DNA of 64,000 nt from Sulfuritalea sp. (GTDB taxonomy: Bacteria; Pseudomonadota; Gammaproteobacteria; Burkholderiales; Rhodocyclaceae), in contig JADJUP010000013.1 in the NCBI GenBank assembly GCA_016716965.1, forward strand, positions 1 to 64,000, written 5' to 3'. A program made the translations under genes and the position numbers. The notes beneath the pieces are model-generated. The model saw only the letters and a program-made list of their open reading frames with translations. It was not told the origin of the DNA and ran no database searches. Shown piece after piece: positions 36,676-48,218 of the stretch. The number at the start of each line of letters is the position of its first letter. The first letter of the stretch is position 1.

Positions 36676-38072
36676 GCGGCGTCCAGGGGTTCGTGGTCCA
36701 CGGGCTCCGGCAGCTTGCCATCGTCGTGTTCGAGTCGGGGCAGCTCGACGAAGCCCTTGCGCGCGGCCTGGGTGCGGGCCGCGAGTTCGTCGATGGCGGC
36801 GGCGGTCGAGGCCAGGTTTGCCGCCGCCCGGGCCGTCAGGCCCTCGTTGAGCCAGAGGCTGCTTTGCGCGAAGTCTTCGAGGTCGGCCTGCCGCGCGGCA
36901 ATTTCCCTGGCATAAGCGGCGATCCGTTCCGCCAGCGAATCGATCTGCCGCAGGCGGGCGCCGATGTGGGCATCGCCGTAGCGCCGGCGCCGACTGTACT
37001 TCATGCGTGCCGCCGAAGCGCCGCCCTTGGCGTCGCCGACTTCCTCGGCGAGTTCGACCGAGGAAAACCTGAGCCGGCCCGCTTCGTCGTAGTCGAGGTC
37101 GTTGGCGCGAATCTCGGCCTGCAACTGGCCCTCGAAGGCTTCCACCACGCGCGTCAGCCGCGCCGGCGAAAAGGCTTCGCGCACGCCCAGGCGCGCAGCC
37201 AGCCAGTCGGCCACCATTGCTTGACGCGCTGCGTCCGGCGCAGTCAGCCAGGGCAGCAGCAACAGATCCCAGAGGCTCACCGCGCTGCGGTCCTCGCTCG
37301 CGGCAGCAATTCGCAGCAACCACGCGATCTTGACCCAGCGCCGATCCGAAACGTGGATCGGCGCGGAGGCGAAATGCCGGCGCAACTCTGCCAGCACGGC
37401 GACGAATTCGGCCGGGAGTTCAACCGCGGCGGCTTGCGCGGCAAGTGCGGCCAGATCGCCGCGATCCAGCGTCAGGGCCGCTCCCGGCGGCGCCCAGTCG
37501 CGGCTGCGGCCGGCGTCGAGCAGGGCGCCGAAGCCATCGTCGCTGACGGCGGCGACCGGCAGGCGCACCAGGAAGCGGTCGAAGAAGGCGTCGCCGACTT
37601 CGTCCTCGGGCACCTCGTTGGTGGCGCCGATGGCGCTGATCAGGGGGCAGCGCTGGCGTCCGGCGCCATTGTCGAACTCGCGCTCGTTGAGCAGCGTGAG
37701 CAGCGCGTTGAGGATCGCGCTGTTGGCCTTGAACACCTCGTCGATGAAGGCGATCGAGGCGTCGGGCAGGAAGCCGGCGGTATGGCGCTCGTAGCGGTCT
37801 TCTTCCAGCGCCTTGATGGAAAGCGGACCGAACAATTCTTCAGGCACCGAGAAGCGCGTCAGCAGACGCTCGAAATAGCTGGCATCGCGAAACACCGTGT
37901 GAAGGCGTCGCGCCAGTTCGCTCTTGGCGGTACCCGGCGCCCCGATCAGCAGGGTGTGCTCGCCGGCCAGCGCGGCAAGCAGGCAGAGGCGCACGCTCTG
38001 GCGGCGTTCCACCAGTCCGGATTCAAGGATGTCGATGATGCCCTTCAGGCGGGCTTGCAGCGTTGCTTGCAT
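36672..38072 (-). CDS. ravA: RavA-like MoxR-family AAA+ ATPase
   Basis: A 466-residue AAA+ protein. Walker A GAPGTAKS is at residues 44-51, Walker B is IAFIDEVFK, sensor 1 is GATNEV and the arginine finger lies in AFFDRFLVRLP. The sequence MTRFS-like LLTRFSVPEELFGPLSI and the long C-terminal region after the AAA+ core resemble RavA, which works with ViaA as a chaperone-like complex on respiratory Fe-S enzymes in E. coli. ATG 38072 (MQATLQARLKG) fits the family start; an in-frame extension to 38147 is Arg-rich and unlikely. First gene of a three-gene coupled operon. Confidence 0.85.
   Translation of the reverse strand: MQATLQARLKGIIDILESGLVERRQSVRLCLLAALAGEHTLLIGAPGTAKSELARRLHTVFRDASYFERLLTRFSVPEELFGPLSIKALEEDRYERHTAGFLPDASIAFIDEVFKANSAILNALLTLLNEREFDNGAGRQRCPLISAIGATNEVPEDEVGDAFFDRFLVRLPVAAVSDDGFGALLDAGRSRDWAPPGAALTLDRGDLAALAAQAAAVELPAEFVAVLAELRRHFASAPIHVSDRRWVKIAWLLRIAAASEDRSAVSLWDLLLLPWLTAPDAARQAMVADWLAARLGVREAFSPARLTRVVEAFEGQLQAEIRANDLDYDEAGRLRFSSVELAEEVGDAKGGASAARMKYSRRRRYGDAHIGARLRQIDSLAERIAAYAREIAARQADLEDFAQSSLWLNEGLTARAAANLASTAAAIDELAARTQAARKGFVELPRLEHDDGKLPEPVDHEPLDAA
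36975..36995 (+). repeat. dispersed 21-bp repeat, copy inside ravA
   Basis: Reads GCCGTAGCGCC then GGCGCCGACT, identical to the reverse complement of the intergenic copy at 54938-54958. On the ravA strand it encodes SRRRRYG within a basic linker that is not part of the AAA+ core. Confidence 0.5.
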
Positions 38073-38347
38073 GCGTGGTCCATTTCGGAGGACTTTGGTT
38101 GTGGAATTGTGTACGCGGCGCGATACCGGATCCTTGCGGCGCGACAATTTTCTGGCAACCGGGCCGGGGATCAGCCCGGCCGGTTTCCGCTGCGGTGCGG
38201 CGATTACCTTAGCAAATTACCAGACAAAAAGTGATCGCAGGGGCTCCGCGAACTCCGTGCGCCAGGGAAGATCCGGGAACAAAGCTGTCCTTTGTCAAGG
38301 CGATTGGCTTCGACAAGCCGCAGGATTCGGGATAACATGCCAAGCAC

Positions 38348-40189
<1,842 letters not shown>

Positions 40190-40231
40190 AGCCTTGCGCC
40201 CGGGCGCGACCGGGTTGCATCAGTGCCGCCG

Positions 40232-41671
40232 TCACCTCGCACCGGCGTCGAGGCTGGACCCCAGGTGTTCGATCGACCCTGCATAGTAGGCGAGCATCGG
40301 CAGTTGGTCCGGCGCGGGCCGGAACAGGCCGTCCTCCTCCAGGACCAGGTGGCGCAGGGTCAGCATGCGCAAACCGACGCCGAAGGCATAGTCGTGGTCG
40401 TGGCGCGGGATGTAGAGATGCGCGCCGCGGGCTTCGAGTTCGCCCATGCGGGCATGCGCCGCCGCCTTCAATTCGAGTTCGCTCAGCGCGCGGGCAGGAT
40501 CGCGCATCAGGATGCTGGCCACCAGCGGCACCGGAAGTACCGGAATTACGCCGCCAATGGCATCCATCAGATGCGCGGCGACTTTGCCGACTTCGCCACG
40601 CCGCGTGGCGTCGTCCATGGTCGGGAAATGCAGGCCCTGCTCGAGCGCCCAAGCCCGCATCGAAAGTGGCGCGCCGAAATTCACGCAGGCATAGCCGAAG
40701 CGGTGCCAGCCGCCGCCGATGGCCTGCAGTCCGTTGCGCAGCAGGAAGCCGGCGGTGATCCCCAGGGTGCGCAGGCCGCCGGGTCGCGGGGTGTCGGGAT
40801 GCAGCTTGAGCAACTGGCTGCGGTCTTCCAGTACGCGATCGTAATTGAGCCCGACGGGGATGAAGACCAGGTCGCGTCGTCCGTCGTCAGGGCGCTCGTC
40901 GAAGGTCTTCAGCATGTAGTCGAGCAGGCCGAACTTTGGCGGCCGCAATCTGCCGTCGATCGTCAGTCCGCCTTCGGGAAACACGGCCTGGGTCACGCCC
41001 GCCTCGGAGGCCATCTGCACATAGCGGGAGAGCACGGTGCGGTAGAGCGGATCGCCCGAGTTGCGGCGCACGAAGTAGGCGCCCATGGCGCGGATCAGTT
41101 GCTGCAGGGGCCAGATGCGCGCCCACTCGCCGACCGCGAAGGAAAGCGTGGCACGCTCGGCGGCGAGGAAGGCGACCAGGATGTAATCCATGTTGCTGCG
41201 GTGGTTCATGACGAAGACGATGGTCGATTTCGGGTCGATCCGGGCCAGGCCCGGTTCGTCGACGAAACCGATGCGGACGCGGTAGAGCGCGCGGGCCGCT
41301 GCCCGCGCGACGGCGAAGCCGATGCGGTAGTAAACGTAGGCATTGAAGGCTGGGACGATCTCGCGCGCGTAGCGGTCGACCCGCCGCCAGACTTCGCCCA
41401 GCGTTTCATTGCTGGCAGTGGCATGCGCCGCAGCGGCGGCCTGGACCTTGTGGTCATGGAACAGTCGGTCGATCAGCACCTGGCGCCGGGTAAGCTTGAA
41501 CGACGGCAGTTCTACCGCGAGCCGCCCGCCGATCTGGCGAATCACCATCTTGATCCGGCGCCGGAAAAACCAGCGCATGCCGGGTACCAGCAGCATTACC
41601 AGCGCCGCCCATCCCGCCAGCGCGGCGAGGATCACGAATGCCCACAGGGGAACGGCGACTGACTGGCTCAT
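40232..41671 (-). CDS. PlsB-like glycerol-phosphate acyltransferase family protein
   Basis: A 479-residue protein with one N-terminal membrane anchor (WAFVILAALAGWAALVMLLV). The acyltransferase motif I is VMNHRSNMDYI (H-x4-D) and motif III is AVFPEGGLTIDGRL, with the block GAYFVRRNSGDPLYRTVL between them as in PlsB. Its length is well short of E. coli PlsB (about 800 residues), so it may be a shorter relative acting on glycerol 3-phosphate or another acceptor. It converges on the histidine kinase and diverges from icd. Confidence 0.82.
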   Translation of the reverse strand: MSQSVAVPLWAFVILAALAGWAALVMLLVPGMRWFFRRRIKMVIRQIGGRLAVELPSFKLTRRQVLIDRLFHDHKVQAAAAAHATASNETLGEVWRRVDRYAREIVPAFNAYVYYRIGFAVARAAARALYRVRIGFVDEPGLARIDPKSTIVFVMNHRSNMDYILVAFLAAERATLSFAVGEWARIWPLQQLIRAMGAYFVRRNSGDPLYRTVLSRYVQMASEAGVTQAVFPEGGLTIDGRLRPPKFGLLDYMLKTFDERPDDGRRDLVFIPVGLNYDRVLEDRSQLLKLHPDTPRPGGLRTLGITAGFLLRNGLQAIGGGWHRFGYACVNFGAPLSMRAWALEQGLHFPTMDDATRRGEVGKVAAHLMDAIGGVIPVLPVPLVASILMRDPARALSELELKAAAHARMGELEARGAHLYIPRHDHDYAFGVGLRMLTLRHLVLEEDGLFRPAPDQLPMLAYYAGSIEHLGSSLDAGAR

Positions 41672-41824
41672 CTGATCGGACCCTCCGGCGTGCGCCCGTC
41701 TCGCTCCGGACGGTTGCCGCGAGGTCGATCATAGCAGCCGTGTTAGGCGATGGCGCCGCGCTCCGCGCTACACGGTGTTGGCAGTGTCGTGATACATGGG
41801 CCGTATGAGCGAATAAGGACTGCG

Positions 41825-41830
41825 TATAAT
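41825..41830 (+). promoter_or_regulatory. -10 element upstream of the isocitrate dehydrogenase gene
   Basis: A perfect TATAAT (41825-41830) with an upstream TG but no good -35. It would give a leader of about 150 bases. The rest of the 316-base gap (41672-41987) shows only a small GC-rich hairpin near 41911-41930. Confidence 0.45.
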
Positions 41831-41987
41831 GCGCGCCTCGCCACGAGGGCGATCGCCGATCAGTAAGCGGCTGTTCAGCCTGCTGTGGCATTGTCCCGAT
41901 CCGTTGCTCCCGCCCTGTTGCCGGGCGGCTTGCAGCCACGATGCGGTGCGTTTGAACCTTCCATGCCGACTTGCGGAGATTGTAGAT

Positions 41988-43025
41988 ATGAGCACGACCC
42001 AGACCCTGATTCCAGCCACCCTGATTCCCGGCGACGGTATCGGCCCGGAAATTACCGCCGCCACGGTGACGGTGCTTGACGCGCTCGGCGCGCCATTCAA
42101 GTGGGATACCCAGATCGCCGGACTGGCGGGTGTCAAGGCTTGCGGCGACCCCCTGCCGGCGGCCTGTGTCGACAGTATCCGCACTACCCGGCTGGCACTG
42201 AAGGGGCCGCTCGAAACCCCTTCCGGTGGCGGCTATCGCTCGTCCAACGTGCGCCTGCGCGAGGAATTCAAGCTGTTCGCCAACCTGCGCCCGGCCAAGA
42301 CCATCGTGCCCGGCGGCCGCTTCGATAACATCGACCTGATCATTTGCCGCGAGAACATCGAAGGCTTGTACATGGGCTACGAACATTACATCCCGATCGA
42401 TGGCGATCCGCACGCTGTCGGCATGTCGACCGGCATCAACACTCGCCAGGGTTGCCGCAACATCCTAAAGTACGCCTTCGACTACGCCATCGCCAATGGG
42501 CGCAAGAAAGTCACAGTGGTGCACAAGGCCAACATCATGAAGGCGCTGACCGGCATCTTCCTCGAGACCGCGCAGCAGATGTACAAGGAACACTACGAAG
42601 GCAAGATCGAATTCGAACACGTGATCATCGACGCCTGCGCCATGAAGCTGGTGATGAATCCCTGGCAGTTCGACGTGCTGGTCACCACCAATTTGTTCGG
42701 CGACATCCTCTCCGACCTGACCTCGGGCCTCGTCGGCGGGCTGGGCATGACGCCGGGCGCCAACATCGGGGAGCAGGCGGCCATCTTCGAGGCCGTCCAC
42801 GGTTCGGCACCGGATATCGCCGGCAAAGGCATCGCCAACCCGACGGCGCTGCTGATGGCGGCCGCCATGATGCTCGACTACGTCAAGCGCAAGGACCTCG
42901 GCGACCGCCTGCGCCAGGCGATAGACGACGTGCTGAACAAGGACAATATCCGCACCGGCGACCTGGGTGGAAAGGCCACTACCGACGAGTATGCAAAGGC
43001 TCTGGTGGCACGCGTTCGGGGCTGA
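41988..43025 (+). CDS. NAD-dependent isocitrate dehydrogenase (short form)
   Basis: A 345-residue enzyme oxidising isocitrate to 2-oxoglutarate in the TCA cycle. It has IPGDGIGPEIT at the N-terminus, the substrate loop SGGGYRSSNVRLREEFKLFANLRP, catalytic Lys in VVHKANIMK, metal Asp residues in NLFGDILSDL and the cofactor region EAVHGSAPDIAGKGIANPTA. The short length is that of the NAD-type family, not the 410-residue NADP enzyme. ATG 41988 follows GGAG by about 8 bases. A related beta-decarboxylating dehydrogenase activity (such as isopropylmalate) is less likely given the Ser-containing loop. Confidence 0.9.
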   Translation: MSTTQTLIPATLIPGDGIGPEITAATVTVLDALGAPFKWDTQIAGLAGVKACGDPLPAACVDSIRTTRLALKGPLETPSGGGYRSSNVRLREEFKLFANLRPAKTIVPGGRFDNIDLIICRENIEGLYMGYEHYIPIDGDPHAVGMSTGINTRQGCRNILKYAFDYAIANGRKKVTVVHKANIMKALTGIFLETAQQMYKEHYEGKIEFEHVIIDACAMKLVMNPWQFDVLVTTNLFGDILSDLTSGLVGGLGMTPGANIGEQAAIFEAVHGSAPDIAGKGIANPTALLMAAAMMLDYVKRKDLGDRLRQAIDDVLNKDNIRTGDLGGKATTDEYAKALVARVRG

Positions 43026-43080
43026 ATGACGAAGGCGTTTGCCGTGCCTGCGCGCGCCGTGGTCTGATGCATAATGGGCC

Positions 43081-44814
43081 ATGCGCGCGCCCTCGAAGCC
43101 TTCATCCGTGGTTGGCGGGATTTCAAGCCTGTGGCTGCAGCCGGCAATCCTGTTCGCGATCGTCGCTTTCGGTGCATTCGCTTCCTTCGCGCTGAACTGG
43201 CGGCAGATCGATGCCAACATGCACGCGGTGGCACGCGAGCGCGGCGCTGCGCTGTTCCGGCTTCTCGAACTGACGCGTGACTGGAACGCCCGCCATGGCG
43301 GCGTCTATGTGCCTGTGACGCCGGCGACGCAGCCCAATCCGTATCTGGAACACAAGCGCCGCGACGTCGTGACCCTGGACGGACAGGCGCTGACCATGAT
43401 CAATCCGGCCTACATGACGCGGCAGATCGCCGAGATTGCGCAGTTGGCGGAGGGCGTCCAGTTGCATATCACCAGCCTCAAGCCGATTCGACCGGCGAAC
43501 GCGGCGGACGCCTGGGAAGCCGACGCCCTGCGTCGTTTCGAAGCCGGTCTTGGCGAAGTCACCGAGTTCATTCCGAGCGCGCTCCCGGTCCATCGCTACA
43601 TGGCGCCGCTCAAGGTAACCGAGGCCTGCCTGAAGTGCCATTCGCAGCAGGGCTATGAGATCGGCCAGATTCGCGGCGGCGTGTCGGTCACCATGCCGGC
43701 GGAGCAACTGCTGGCGATTCGCGACGCCGACCGCCTGCGGTCGATCGCGTTCCACCTGCTGATGTTCTGCGTGGCCGCCGCCCTGCTGCACCTGCTGGTG
43801 CGGCGCACGCGCGGCCACCTGCTGGCGCTCGAGCATCTGGCTCTGGAGCAGGAGCAGGTGATCGCCGAGCGTACCCGGGACCTGTCGCAAGCCAATTCCA
43901 TTCTCGAGCGGCAGCTCGAGGACAGCGAAACGGCTGCCACCGTGTTCGAAAACGCCGCCGAAGCGATTGTGGTCACGGACGAGAAAGGCAATTTCGTCCA
44001 GGTCAATCCGGCGTTTTCCCTGATGAGCGGCTACGCGCCGGAGGAGGTATTGGGCCGTCCGGTGGGCATCCTCAAATCGGATCGGCATCCGGCGGATTTC
44101 TACGGGCAGATGTGGCGCCTCCTTGTGCGCGACAGCCGTTGGCAGGGCGAGGTCTGGAACCAGCGCAAGAACGGTGAAGTGTTCATCGTCTGGCTCTCGA
44201 TCAGCCGCGTCGCCTCGTCGGGGCAACCGCGACGTTTCGTCGCCACGCTGACCGACATCACGCGCAGCAAGCAACTTGAGGAGGAGTTGCGCCATCGGGC
44301 CTACCATGACCCCCTGACCGACCTGCCCAACCGAGCCCTGTTCGGCGATCGCCTGCGGGTGGCCATATCCCAGGCGCAGCGCCACGGTCGCCGCTTTGCC
44401 CTGTGCTACATCGATCTCGACAGTTTCAAGCCGGTCAATGACATGCACGGGCATGCAGCGGGCGACGAACTGCTGGTGGAAACCGCGCGCCGCCTGCGCG
44501 GCTGCATGCGCGCTGCGGACACTGTCGCACGGCTGGGTGGCGACGAATTCGCCGCGATCCTGATCGATGTCGGCTCGCGCCACGAGGTCGAGGAAGTGGC
44601 GGCGCGTATCGTCGCCGACATTGCGCGACCGTTCGACCTGGAAGCTGGCCGCGTGTCGATTTCATGCAGCATGGGCATCGCCCTGTTCCCGGAAAACGGA
44701 GCCGACGCCGAAGCCCTGCAGCACAGTGCGGATGCAGAGCTCTATGCCGTCAAGGAGTCGACCCGCAATGCTTTTCGCATCTGCGCCGAGGGTGGGGCCG
44801 ACGCTAGCGCTTGA
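43081..44814 (+). CDS. diguanylate cyclase with periplasmic Tll0287-like (DUF3365) heme domain and PAS
   Basis: A 577-residue protein. A first membrane helix (about residues 17-38) and a second (about 219-241) flank a periplasmic domain with CLKCH at residues 183-187, the c-type heme-binding motif of Tll0287/DUF3365 sensors. A PAS domain (about 285-400) and a GGDEF domain follow. The active-site GGDEF is at 486-490 and the RxxD product-inhibition site (RAAD) at 477-480, so it should make c-di-GMP and be feedback controlled. It would sense redox, a gas or a ligand outside the membrane. Its stop overlaps the tex 3' end by 11 bases on the other strand. ATG 43081 lacks a clear ribosome-binding site. 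Confidence 0.9.
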   Translation: MRAPSKPSSVVGGISSLWLQPAILFAIVAFGAFASFALNWRQIDANMHAVARERGAALFRLLELTRDWNARHGGVYVPVTPATQPNPYLEHKRRDVVTLDGQALTMINPAYMTRQIAEIAQLAEGVQLHITSLKPIRPANAADAWEADALRRFEAGLGEVTEFIPSALPVHRYMAPLKVTEACLKCHSQQGYEIGQIRGGVSVTMPAEQLLAIRDADRLRSIAFHLLMFCVAAALLHLLVRRTRGHLLALEHLALEQEQVIAERTRDLSQANSILERQLEDSETAATVFENAAEAIVVTDEKGNFVQVNPAFSLMSGYAPEEVLGRPVGILKSDRHPADFYGQMWRLLVRDSRWQGEVWNQRKNGEVFIVWLSISRVASSGQPRRFVATLTDITRSKQLEEELRHRAYHDPLTDLPNRALFGDRLRVAISQAQRHGRRFALCYIDLDSFKPVNDMHGHAAGDELLVETARRLRGCMRAADTVARLGGDEFAAILIDVGSRHEVEEVAARIVADIARPFDLEAGRVSISCSMGIALFPENGADAEALQHSADAELYAVKESTRNAFRICAEGGADASA

Positions 44815-47155
44815 GCCTGGAAAATGCGGCAGCCATGGCGCCCGAGGCGTCGGCCTGGCGCGCTCCAGCGGTGGGTTTGCCGCTACCAGGCACGTGATTT
44901 ACCGTTCCGCCAGCGCCGACTCTCGATGTCGGCCGCGCCGCTGAATTCGCCGACGGTAATTCGTCAGCCAGGCGCATGGTCAGGGCGATGCGCTTGCGCG
45001 CCGCATCCACTTCCAGCACCTTGACCTTGACCACGTCGCCGGCCTTGACCACGTCGTGTGGATCCTTTACGAAGCGGTTGGCGATGGCCGATACGTGCAC
45101 CAGCCCATCCTGGTGCACGCCGATGTCGACGAAGGCACCGAAGTTGGTGACGTTGGTTACGACGCCCTCGAGAAGCATGCCGGGCTGCAGGTCACGCAGT
45201 TCTTCGACGCCGTCGCGAAAAGAGGCCGTCTTGAACTCCGGGCGCGGATCGCGGCCGGGCTTTTCCAGTTCGCGGAGGATGTCCTGCACGGTGGGCAGGC
45301 CGAAGCGTTCGTCGGTGTACTTGCGCGCGTCAAGCGCACGCAGGCGGCGCGTGTCGCCGACCAGTTCGCGTACGCCGGCCTTGATATCGGCCAGGATGCG
45401 CTCGACCACCGGATAGGCCTCCGGATGCACGGCTGACGCGTCCAGCGGATTCTCGCTGGCGCCCACGCGCAGGAAGCCGGCGGCCTGTTCGAAGGCCTTG
45501 TCGCCGAGCCGTGGTACTTCCTTCAGCTGGGTGCGCGACTTGAAGGCCCCGTGCTTGTCGCGATAGCTGACGATGTTGCCGGCCAGCGTGGCGTTGAGTC
45601 CTGAGATGCGCTTGAGCAGCGGGGCGCTCGCGGTATTCACGTCCACGCCGACGGAGTTCACGCAATCCTCTACAACGGCATCCAGCGAACGTGCAAGACG
45701 CGACTGGTTAACGTCGTGCTGGTACTGGCCGACGCCGATGGCCTTGGGATCGATCTTCACCAGTTCCGCCAGCGGATCCTGCAGCCGGCGGGCGATCGAA
45801 ACGGCGCCGCGCAAGGACACGTCGAGGTCCGGAAATTCCTGGGCCGCCAGCTCCGATGCCGAGTACACCGAGGCGCCGGCCTCCGACACGACAACCTTGT
45901 TCAGCTTGAGTTCCGGATGGCGGCGCATCAGTTCGGCGGCCAGCTTGTCGGTCTCGCGGCTGGCGGTGCCGTTGCCGATGCTGATCAGGCCGGCGCCGTG
46001 CTTTTGCGCCAGGTGGCGCAGTGCGGCGAGCGAACCTTCCCAGTCGCGGCGTGGCTCGTGCGGATACATCGTGGCGGTGTCGACCACCTTGCCGGTGACA
46101 TCGACCACCGCCACCTTGACGCCGGTGCGGATGCCCGGATCGAGCCCGATCACCGTGTGCTGGCCGGCCGGCGCGGCCAGCAATAGGTCGTGCAGGTTGC
46201 GCGCGAAGACGCGGATGGCTTCTTCCTCGGCGCGCTCGCGCAACTGGTTCATCAACTCGGACTCGATGTGCAGCGAAAGCTTGACCATCCAGGCCCAGCG
46301 CGCGGTCTCCAGCAGCCACTTGTCCGCCGCGCGGCCCTGGTCGCGGATGCCGAAATGGCCGGCGACCATGGTCACGCAAGGCGAGGCTTCCGGTGGATCG
46401 CGCAGTTCCTGCTCCGTCTTCAGCGCCAGGCGCAGGACATCCTCATTACGCCCGCGCAGCAGGGCCAGCGCGCGATGCGAAGGAATGGTGCTGATCGCTT
46501 CGCGGAAATCGAACCAGTCGCGGAACTTGGCGCCATCCGCCTCCTTGCCGCTGACCACGGTCGAAGCCAGCATGCCGTGGTCGTTGAGGTGGCGGCGCAG
46601 TTTTTCCAGCAGCACGGCATCTTCGCTGAAGCGCTCCATCAGGATCTGGCGCGCGCCGTCGAGCGCCGCCTTGATGTCGGGTACGTGCCGTTCCGCGGGT
46701 TCCGGCTCCGGACGCAGATATTTCGCCGCCTCGGTGTCCGGCGTCAGCGTCGGATCTTCAAACAAGGCATTGGCCAGTGGTTCAAGGCCGGCCTCGCGCG
46801 CGATCTGCGCCTTGGTGCGGCGTTTCTGCCGGTAGGGCAGGTAAAGATCCTCCAGGCCCTGCTTGGTTTCCGCCGTCGCGATGGCGGACGCCAGTTCGGG
46901 CGTCAGTTTGCCCTGTTCCTCGATCGAGGACAGGATGGCGGCACGGCGGTCTTCCAGTTCGCGCAGGTAGCTCAGTCGCTCTTCGAGATTTCGCAGTTGC
47001 GTGTCGTCGAGGTTGTCGGTGGCTTCCTTGCGATAGCGTGCAATGAAGGGAACGGTCGCGCCCCCGTCGAGCAGCTGCACGGCGGCGGCAACCTGTTGCG
47101 GGCGCACGCCGAGTTCGTCGGCGATGCGTTGGGCGATGTTCGGGGCGGGCGGCAT
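44804..47155 (-). CDS. tex: RNA-binding transcription accessory protein Tex
   Basis: A 783-residue protein with the Tex layout: helical N-terminal region, YqgF-like domain (VIGLDPGIRTGVKVAVVD), helix-hairpin-helix pair (CVNSVGVDVNTASAPLLKRISGLN in the middle third), and a C-terminal S1 domain (GMLLEGVVTNVTNFGAFVDIGVHQDGLVHVS). It binds nucleic acid and affects transcription and toxin expression in other bacteria. The tail after S1 is low-complexity and includes a copy of the dispersed repeat. Start ATG 47155. Confidence 0.95.
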   Translation of the reverse strand: MPPAPNIAQRIADELGVRPQQVAAAVQLLDGGATVPFIARYRKEATDNLDDTQLRNLEERLSYLRELEDRRAAILSSIEEQGKLTPELASAIATAETKQGLEDLYLPYRQKRRTKAQIAREAGLEPLANALFEDPTLTPDTEAAKYLRPEPEPAERHVPDIKAALDGARQILMERFSEDAVLLEKLRRHLNDHGMLASTVVSGKEADGAKFRDWFDFREAISTIPSHRALALLRGRNEDVLRLALKTEQELRDPPEASPCVTMVAGHFGIRDQGRAADKWLLETARWAWMVKLSLHIESELMNQLRERAEEEAIRVFARNLHDLLLAAPAGQHTVIGLDPGIRTGVKVAVVDVTGKVVDTATMYPHEPRRDWEGSLAALRHLAQKHGAGLISIGNGTASRETDKLAAELMRRHPELKLNKVVVSEAGASVYSASELAAQEFPDLDVSLRGAVSIARRLQDPLAELVKIDPKAIGVGQYQHDVNQSRLARSLDAVVEDCVNSVGVDVNTASAPLLKRISGLNATLAGNIVSYRDKHGAFKSRTQLKEVPRLGDKAFEQAAGFLRVGASENPLDASAVHPEAYPVVERILADIKAGVRELVGDTRRLRALDARKYTDERFGLPTVQDILRELEKPGRDPRPEFKTASFRDGVEELRDLQPGMLLEGVVTNVTNFGAFVDIGVHQDGLVHVSAIANRFVKDPHDVVKAGDVVKVKVLEVDAARKRIALTMRLADELPSANSAARPTSRVGAGGTVNHVPGSGKPTAGARQADASGAMAAAFSRLKR
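44901..44921 (+). repeat. dispersed 21-bp repeat, copy in the tex 3' end
   Basis: Reads ACCGTTCCGCC then AGCGCCGACT, four mismatches from copy 1. It lies in the non-conserved Tex tail close to a convergent gene junction. Confidence 0.4.
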
Positions 47156-47231
47156 GGAATCCAGTCGGCAGCAAGGGGCAGGGCGCGCACCTTAGCGGCA
47201 AGGGCAGCCGAACACAAGTCTTGACAGCGGC

Positions 47232-48095
47232 CTAGTTCAGCGTTCGTGCCAATGCAATGCGGAATTCCCGCACCAGATCATCGTATTGCCCATCGCTGCC
47301 GAGCAGGGTGAACAGATCCAGCATGGCCTTGCGCGCAGCCTGATCCTGCCAATGTCGGTCGCGCTTCACGAGCGACAGCAACTCTTCCAGTGCCGGCCGG
47401 TAGTCGCGGGCGAGCGCCAGAGCATGCGCCAGGCGCAGACGGGCATCGAGGTCGTCGGCATTCGCGGCGATGCGCGATGCCAGTGCCGCGGTGTCGGCAC
47501 CGCCTCCGGATGCTGCAAGCTTCAAACGCGCCTGCAGCGCCGCGACGCGTGCTGCAAAGCGCGTCGAGTGCCCAAGCGTATCGAGGATGTTCTGCGCGGT
47601 ATCGGTGTCGCCGAGGTCGATGCGGATGTCGGCCAGGTCGAGTCGCGCAGTGTCGTGGGTCGGGTCGAGTTCCAGCGCATCGGACAGCAGGGAGCAGGCG
47701 ACTTCCGAGTCTCCGCGAGTGCGGGCTTCAAGCGCCGCGATCCGCAGGGGTTCCGCCGGCGAGGGCAGCAGGTCATCGATGAAGGCCCGCACTTGGGCTT
47801 CAGCCAGGGCACCGGTGAACTCCCTTACCACTTCACCGTCGATGAACGCCTTGACGCTGGGAATCCCACGCACCGCATACCGCGAAGCAAGCTCATGATT
47901 CTGGTCGGAATTGACCTTCGCCAGGCGAAAGCGCCCGCCATATTCGACCGCCAGCTTCTCCAGGACGGGCTTCAGGGTGCGACAGGGCGCGCACCATTCC
48001 GCCCAGAAGTCGACCAGCACCGGAACGCGGCGCGAGGCGGCGATGACGTTTTCCTGAAAGTCGGCGCTGCCGACTTCGGTCGAAAATGCATTCAT
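47232..48095 (-). CDS. thioredoxin-domain co-chaperone CnoX/YbbN-like
   Basis: A 287-residue protein with an N-terminal thioredoxin fold carrying WCAPC (Cys35, Cys38) and a C-terminal region of TPR-like helices (from about residue 110) ending in a YbbN-type EFRIALARTLN. Unlike E. coli YbbN (SXXC), both cysteines are present, so it may be a true oxidoreductase as well as a holdase that hands clients to GroEL or DnaK. Start ATG 48095. It follows the riboswitch-controlled gene on the same strand after 123 bases but has its own upstream space. Confidence 0.88.
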   Translation of the reverse strand: MNAFSTEVGSADFQENVIAASRRVPVLVDFWAEWCAPCRTLKPVLEKLAVEYGGRFRLAKVNSDQNHELASRYAVRGIPSVKAFIDGEVVREFTGALAEAQVRAFIDDLLPSPAEPLRIAALEARTRGDSEVACSLLSDALELDPTHDTARLDLADIRIDLGDTDTAQNILDTLGHSTRFAARVAALQARLKLAASGGGADTAALASRIAANADDLDARLRLAHALALARDYRPALEELLSLVKRDRHWQDQAARKAMLDLFTLLGSDGQYDDLVREFRIALARTLN

Positions 48096-48218
48096 GGCGC
48101 GTTCCAGGGAATGTTCGTGGATCCGAGTTTCGCAGCCTGCAGCGATGAATGCAACGCGGCATTGCCTTTTCCCGACACGCTAGCGGCGGGCGGGAGCGAA
48201 GGCGCTGCTTCGGCAGGG

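Noticed and set aside
36675..37323. An N-terminal extension of about 215 residues for the ViaA-like protein
   Set aside because: The extension overlaps ravA in another frame, is Arg/Gly-rich noise, and the ATG at 36675 is in a standard ATGA overlap.
40197..40208. Perfect 12-bp palindrome after the histidine kinase gene
   Set aside because: There is no loop, T run or second copy; a short GC palindrome is expected by chance in this base composition.
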